A stretch of DNA of 64,000 nt. Origin: Thamnidium elegans (taxonomy: Eukaryota > Mucoromycota > Mucoromycetes > Mucorales > Mucoraceae). The stretch covers positions 1-64,000 of the forward strand of contig JAIXMG010000006.1 in NCBI GenBank assembly GCA_025201345.1. The letters are read 5' to 3'. The notes under the pieces were generated by a model. The model saw only the letters and a program-made list of their open reading frames with translations. It searched no databases and had not been told where the DNA came from. Position numbers and translations under genes: made by a program. Of the stretch, positions 60,546-64,000 are shown one piece after another. Each line of letters starts with the position of its first letter. The first letter of the stretch is position 1.

Positions 60546-60866
60546 AACGCTGTAATAGAGAAGCCCCTAATGGCACCCTATTTTGTTTTCAGAATTTAAA
60601 AACCCAACCCTTTTTTTTCACCCGCTGTATCATACAAGATCTACCAAGAAAAAATCTTTTTGATTTACAAAAAGAATGTACGCCTACTATAGAACTTCAT
60701 GTCATAGTACAGTAAATCAAAAAATCTTTCGAGGCTCCTTTTCGAGCAATGACTCTTCGGATCTAGTTTTAGTAAAAGTAAAGTAAGAGAAAACAAAAGC
60801 AAAAAACAGAAACACAATACTTACTTTTCGTGTTTTTTTTAAAAAAAGGGAAACTCATTAGAATGG

Positions 60867-63800
60867 ATGACCATCGGCTCAGTGACGGAATCCGATCCTA
60901 ATCTACTAACGCGACAACTACAACAATCGACTTTTGGAACCATAATCGATACACAACTTTTAAGATGCTTATTTACAGAAACCGCAGATACGGTAATGCC
61001 TGTCGAGGAAGAATTTTATGAAGATATACCGTACTCGAAAAAGATACGAAATCATTCCAAGATACAGGGACAGCATGTGCTTGTAGCACTTTCAGAATAT
61101 GGAAAACTTGTATTTATGACAATTCATAGTGATTTGGATTTAGGTATCAAACGATTTGAAACAATGGCTGAAGTATGAAATATATCGAAGGGATCGAATC
61201 AATAGCATACTTAAAAAAAAAATGATAGGTTTATTTGGATAGCCCAGGATTAGAGTACACAAAAGTTGGAAAGAAATTAGCGGTGGATCCATAGTAAGTT
61301 TTTGAAGTGAACAGAGTATTTCAAAGTGTGTTGATAATTTTTTTTTATTAGTTCACGAGCTATAGCTATTGGATCCTTTCAAGATTTTTTTGATATATTG
61401 ATATTAAACAAAACCATGTCTCGAGTTAGATTTGATCCTATTATCGGTGTAAGCTCTCTTTGAGTATATATATATATATATATATAAATGGAGGCAATGT
61501 ATTTATATTTTCCCTATTACTAGAGAGGTTCTGAATGCGAAATGGGAATTATATGGCATATGGAATTTCTGTATACCGAAATCGCATCAATGGAAAGGAT
61601 ACTATTGGCTTTAGTTATTTACAAGTAAGGAGGATATTATATTCTTTGTGTGTTACTAATATATCACTAAACTTTTATATATCTTAGTGATATCGATCGT
61701 TCATGCCGTATCGTTATATATGAAATCGATGCATCAAATATTGATAATGTAACAATTGATAAAGTAGGAAGATTGCCATTAGAGAGAAGTAGGCATACTG
61801 ATACGAAAAAATAATATAAGGTATAGTTGACATTAATACTCTAATTTAGATACCCCGCTTCCACTTTTGTTGATACCGTTAAAATTTCGACCTGAATCAT
61901 TTTTACTCGTTACTGTACGTTTTTTTTTATAACCTGTTTACTATTATTATTACATTGAACTAAAATTTTAATCTAGGAGCAACAAGTATGTTTATTAACT
62001 GCGGACGATTTAACTTGCGGAAACGTGTTATATCCCTCCAGCCCAATCCCAAGACAATTTAAAAGCACCGAATGTAAATTTTATAATAGAATCCTTCCTT
62101 CCTTCACCATTACGATAATAACTTCTTTTTTTTTTTAAAAAAAAAAAAATAGACCCACTATTTACTGCTTATGCATCGCATTTAGACTCAACCAAAGAAT
62201 ACATATACTTAGGATCCGCTGAAGGATGTTTATATCGATTAGAAATTTCAAGCACAGGAGAAATGACTTGGACCACAATTGAACAAACCAATCAAATCAG
62301 TCAATCCATGTGTATGCTCGGTACAATTAATATGGTGGATCAAAATAACGATAATGAAATTACCAATGCTGACATTATTTTATATTCTGGTGAAAGTGCA
62401 GATAGTCAAGTGATAGCGGTAAAGCGTTTTTTATATATAATAATAATTTTTTTTTATTTTTTTATTCATGTATTATCTAGATTCCATGCCAACAACAATC
62501 AGATAAACCAACTACAAAACATACAGTTCTACAATCTTTAGTGAACCGTGCACCATTGACTGATTTTCAAGTAGCTGATGATTTTCGAGATCACCAAGAT
62601 GCTTTAATCGCTTGTTCCGGTCAAGATAAACACGGTTCCCTAAGTATCATTACTCATGGTATTGAGACTTCTGCTTTACATGCATCAAATCAAGAATGGA
62701 GCGGGTAAGTAAAGAAAAGAAAAAAAAATAGCATGAATTTTAATAATTTTTTTTAAAGTATCTCGCGGATGTGGAATTTAACAGCTACAGCATCGGATTC
62801 TGAACAGGTTCCTTGTTTACTTGCCTCCTCTGCTATTGACACACATCTTCTTTGCGCTAAAGGTAATTAAAAAAGAAAGAAAGAGAAAGTTTCAACCTTG
62901 AATACTAAAACCCTCTTTTTGTATAGATGGGCATATAAAAGACATTACTTCTTCTTCCAATATTATCTTTGATACAGAGACAATCTATGCAAGTACGATT
63001 ACTTTAAAGGAGCGACAAGTACTGTTACAAATCTATCCTAAAGGGTTACTCATTACAGATATTGGTTATAAAGGTAGTATATATATATATATATATATAT
63101 ATTCCTATAGAAAAAAAGAAACTATGAATCTTGTTTAAACTTACGTTGTATGTTATCCAGCAAGTTCTTGCATTCTAGTAGATTGGAACCCAAAATATGA
63201 GGCTGATTTTAGAATTGAACTTGCTACTGCTTGGCACGATAATGATGGAGAAATTTATATAGCTGTGTGTATTATAAAACAAAACGAGTTTGTTCTTCAA
63301 GTATTGAGTGTTATAGATACGGATAAGGATATCACTTCAAGGTAAATCAAAGATATTTTGTTGAATTTTTTCTTTTCGGTATTAACTATTTTTTTTTAAA
63401 AAAAAAGTATACTATCTATTAAAGAAGTTTCCAACATAATAATGCAAGCATGTCCGAGTTATATCGATCATTTTCATATTCGGTACGATATATTAAAAAA
63501 AGTAATAATAATAATGATAGTATTTCCTAAACAAATATACAATTAGATCACGATCAGTACTTGTAGTTGGAACATTTGATCCATCTTTACTATTCTACTC
63601 TGTTAAAAACAACACAATACAAAACACGCAAACACTCGATTTATGTAAAATACAATAGCATCCCCTCCCCCCCCCCCCTTTTTTTTTGTATTAAATACAT
63701 ATATTAACATCCTTTCTATTTTAGCTTGTCTCTCACCTGGTCAATTCACTGTCCCACACTCCGGTGCCGTCATCCACTCACCCTCCAATGGCCCCTTATA

Positions 63801-64000
63801 CTTCTTACTGGGTCTAAGACAAGGTTCCATCCTAAGTTTCAAAGTAGACCTCAACAACACAATCGTATTTGACAAACGACCTCACCTCCATAACATTGGA
63901 TCTAGAGCAGTCAGACTATCACCTCAATACCAATCCACCGACGCGGTATATGCTTTATCAGAACAACTATGGAGATTAACTTGCTTTGATACAAAGCAAC
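60867..64000 (+). CDS. MMS1/DDB1/CPSF-A family protein, N-terminal part (truncated by window end)
   Basis: Fifteen exons join in frame: 60867-61172, 61229-61293, 61352-61448, 61524-61624, 61688-61788, 61850-61914, 61977-62073, 62153-62418, 62481-62704, 62759-62862, 62927-63073, 63161-63341, 63408-63482, 63547-63644 and 63725 to the window end. The roughly 730 residues visible resemble the beta-propeller N-terminal region (MMS1_N) of the DDB1/CPSF160/SF3B3 superfamily: KKLAVDPYSRAIAIGSFQD near the start and LLGLRQGSILSF...GSRAVRLSP...ALSEQLWRL near the end, the usual '.GLR.G.l..f...G.r.v.l.....AlSd..W' pattern. Such proteins are scaffolds in DNA-damage ubiquitin ligases, splicing or mRNA 3' processing. 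Which subfamily applies needs the missing C terminus. An ATG at 60863 is out of frame, so 60867 is used. Confidence 0.8.

Noticed and set aside
60473..60715. 80-codon ORF through the poly(A) tract
   Set aside because: A third of it is a lysine run from the homopolymer and the rest has no recognisable similarity.

Overview
The window looks like nuclear DNA of a Mucoromycota (Mucorales-type) fungus. It is AT-rich and has short introns of about 50-80 nt, pyrimidine-rich tracts before start codons, and gene families typical of that group. I cannot name the species. There are no bacterial operons, no CRISPR array and no rRNA genes.

Four conserved cellular genes have mostly complete exon models: an aquaglyceroporin (8.7-10.0 kb, +), an NSUN5/Rcm1-type 25S/28S rRNA m5C methyltransferase (10.1-12.1 kb, +, ten exons), a ferric-reductase/NADPH-oxidase-like flavocytochrome (56.1-58.1 kb, -), and the N-terminal part of an MMS1/DDB1/CPSF-A family protein that runs off the right edge (60.9-64.0 kb, +, fifteen exons visible). 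One tRNA-Glu(UUC) lies at 6108-6179.

The rest is an accessory, repeat-driven region built from two expanded families. The first is a large multi-exon protein family of about 1000-1100 aa that resembles degenerate Hsp70/HSPA12-type actin-like ATPases. It has five intact genes (622-4226 +, 23915-27350 -, 43101-46536 -, 47072-50675 +, 51261-55058 +) and one internally deleted pseudogene (27866-29379 +). The second is a putative PD-(D/E)XK-nuclease-fold family: an intact 593-aa gene (15228-17009), a 388-aa gene (21712-22981), and several fragments (17718-18030, 18562-19067, 19371-21012, 41232-42164). A different nuclease-like lineage survives as a fragment at 59696-60063.

The main architectural feature is a segmental duplication: 22050-29569 corresponds to 41232-50864. 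Each copy carries the 3' part of a nuclease-like gene, a Tc1 remnant, and a head-to-head pair of Hsp70-like genes around a shared ~0.5-kb promoter interval. Between the copies lies a nested transposon. A Mutator-like element (31904-41232, transposase fused to an OTU-type domain, now pseudogenised) has its right terminal inverted repeat split by a ~6-kb LINE (35121-41165) with a clean 10-bp target-site duplication. The right end of the Mutator-like element coincides with the left edge of the second duplicate.

The strongest candidate for an undescribed system is this co-duplicating module of nuclease-like gene plus divergent Hsp70-like pair, in which some members decay while others stay intact. 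Its function is not known from sequence alone. Exon boundaries were worked out by hand from splice signals, reading phase and comparison between paralogues.
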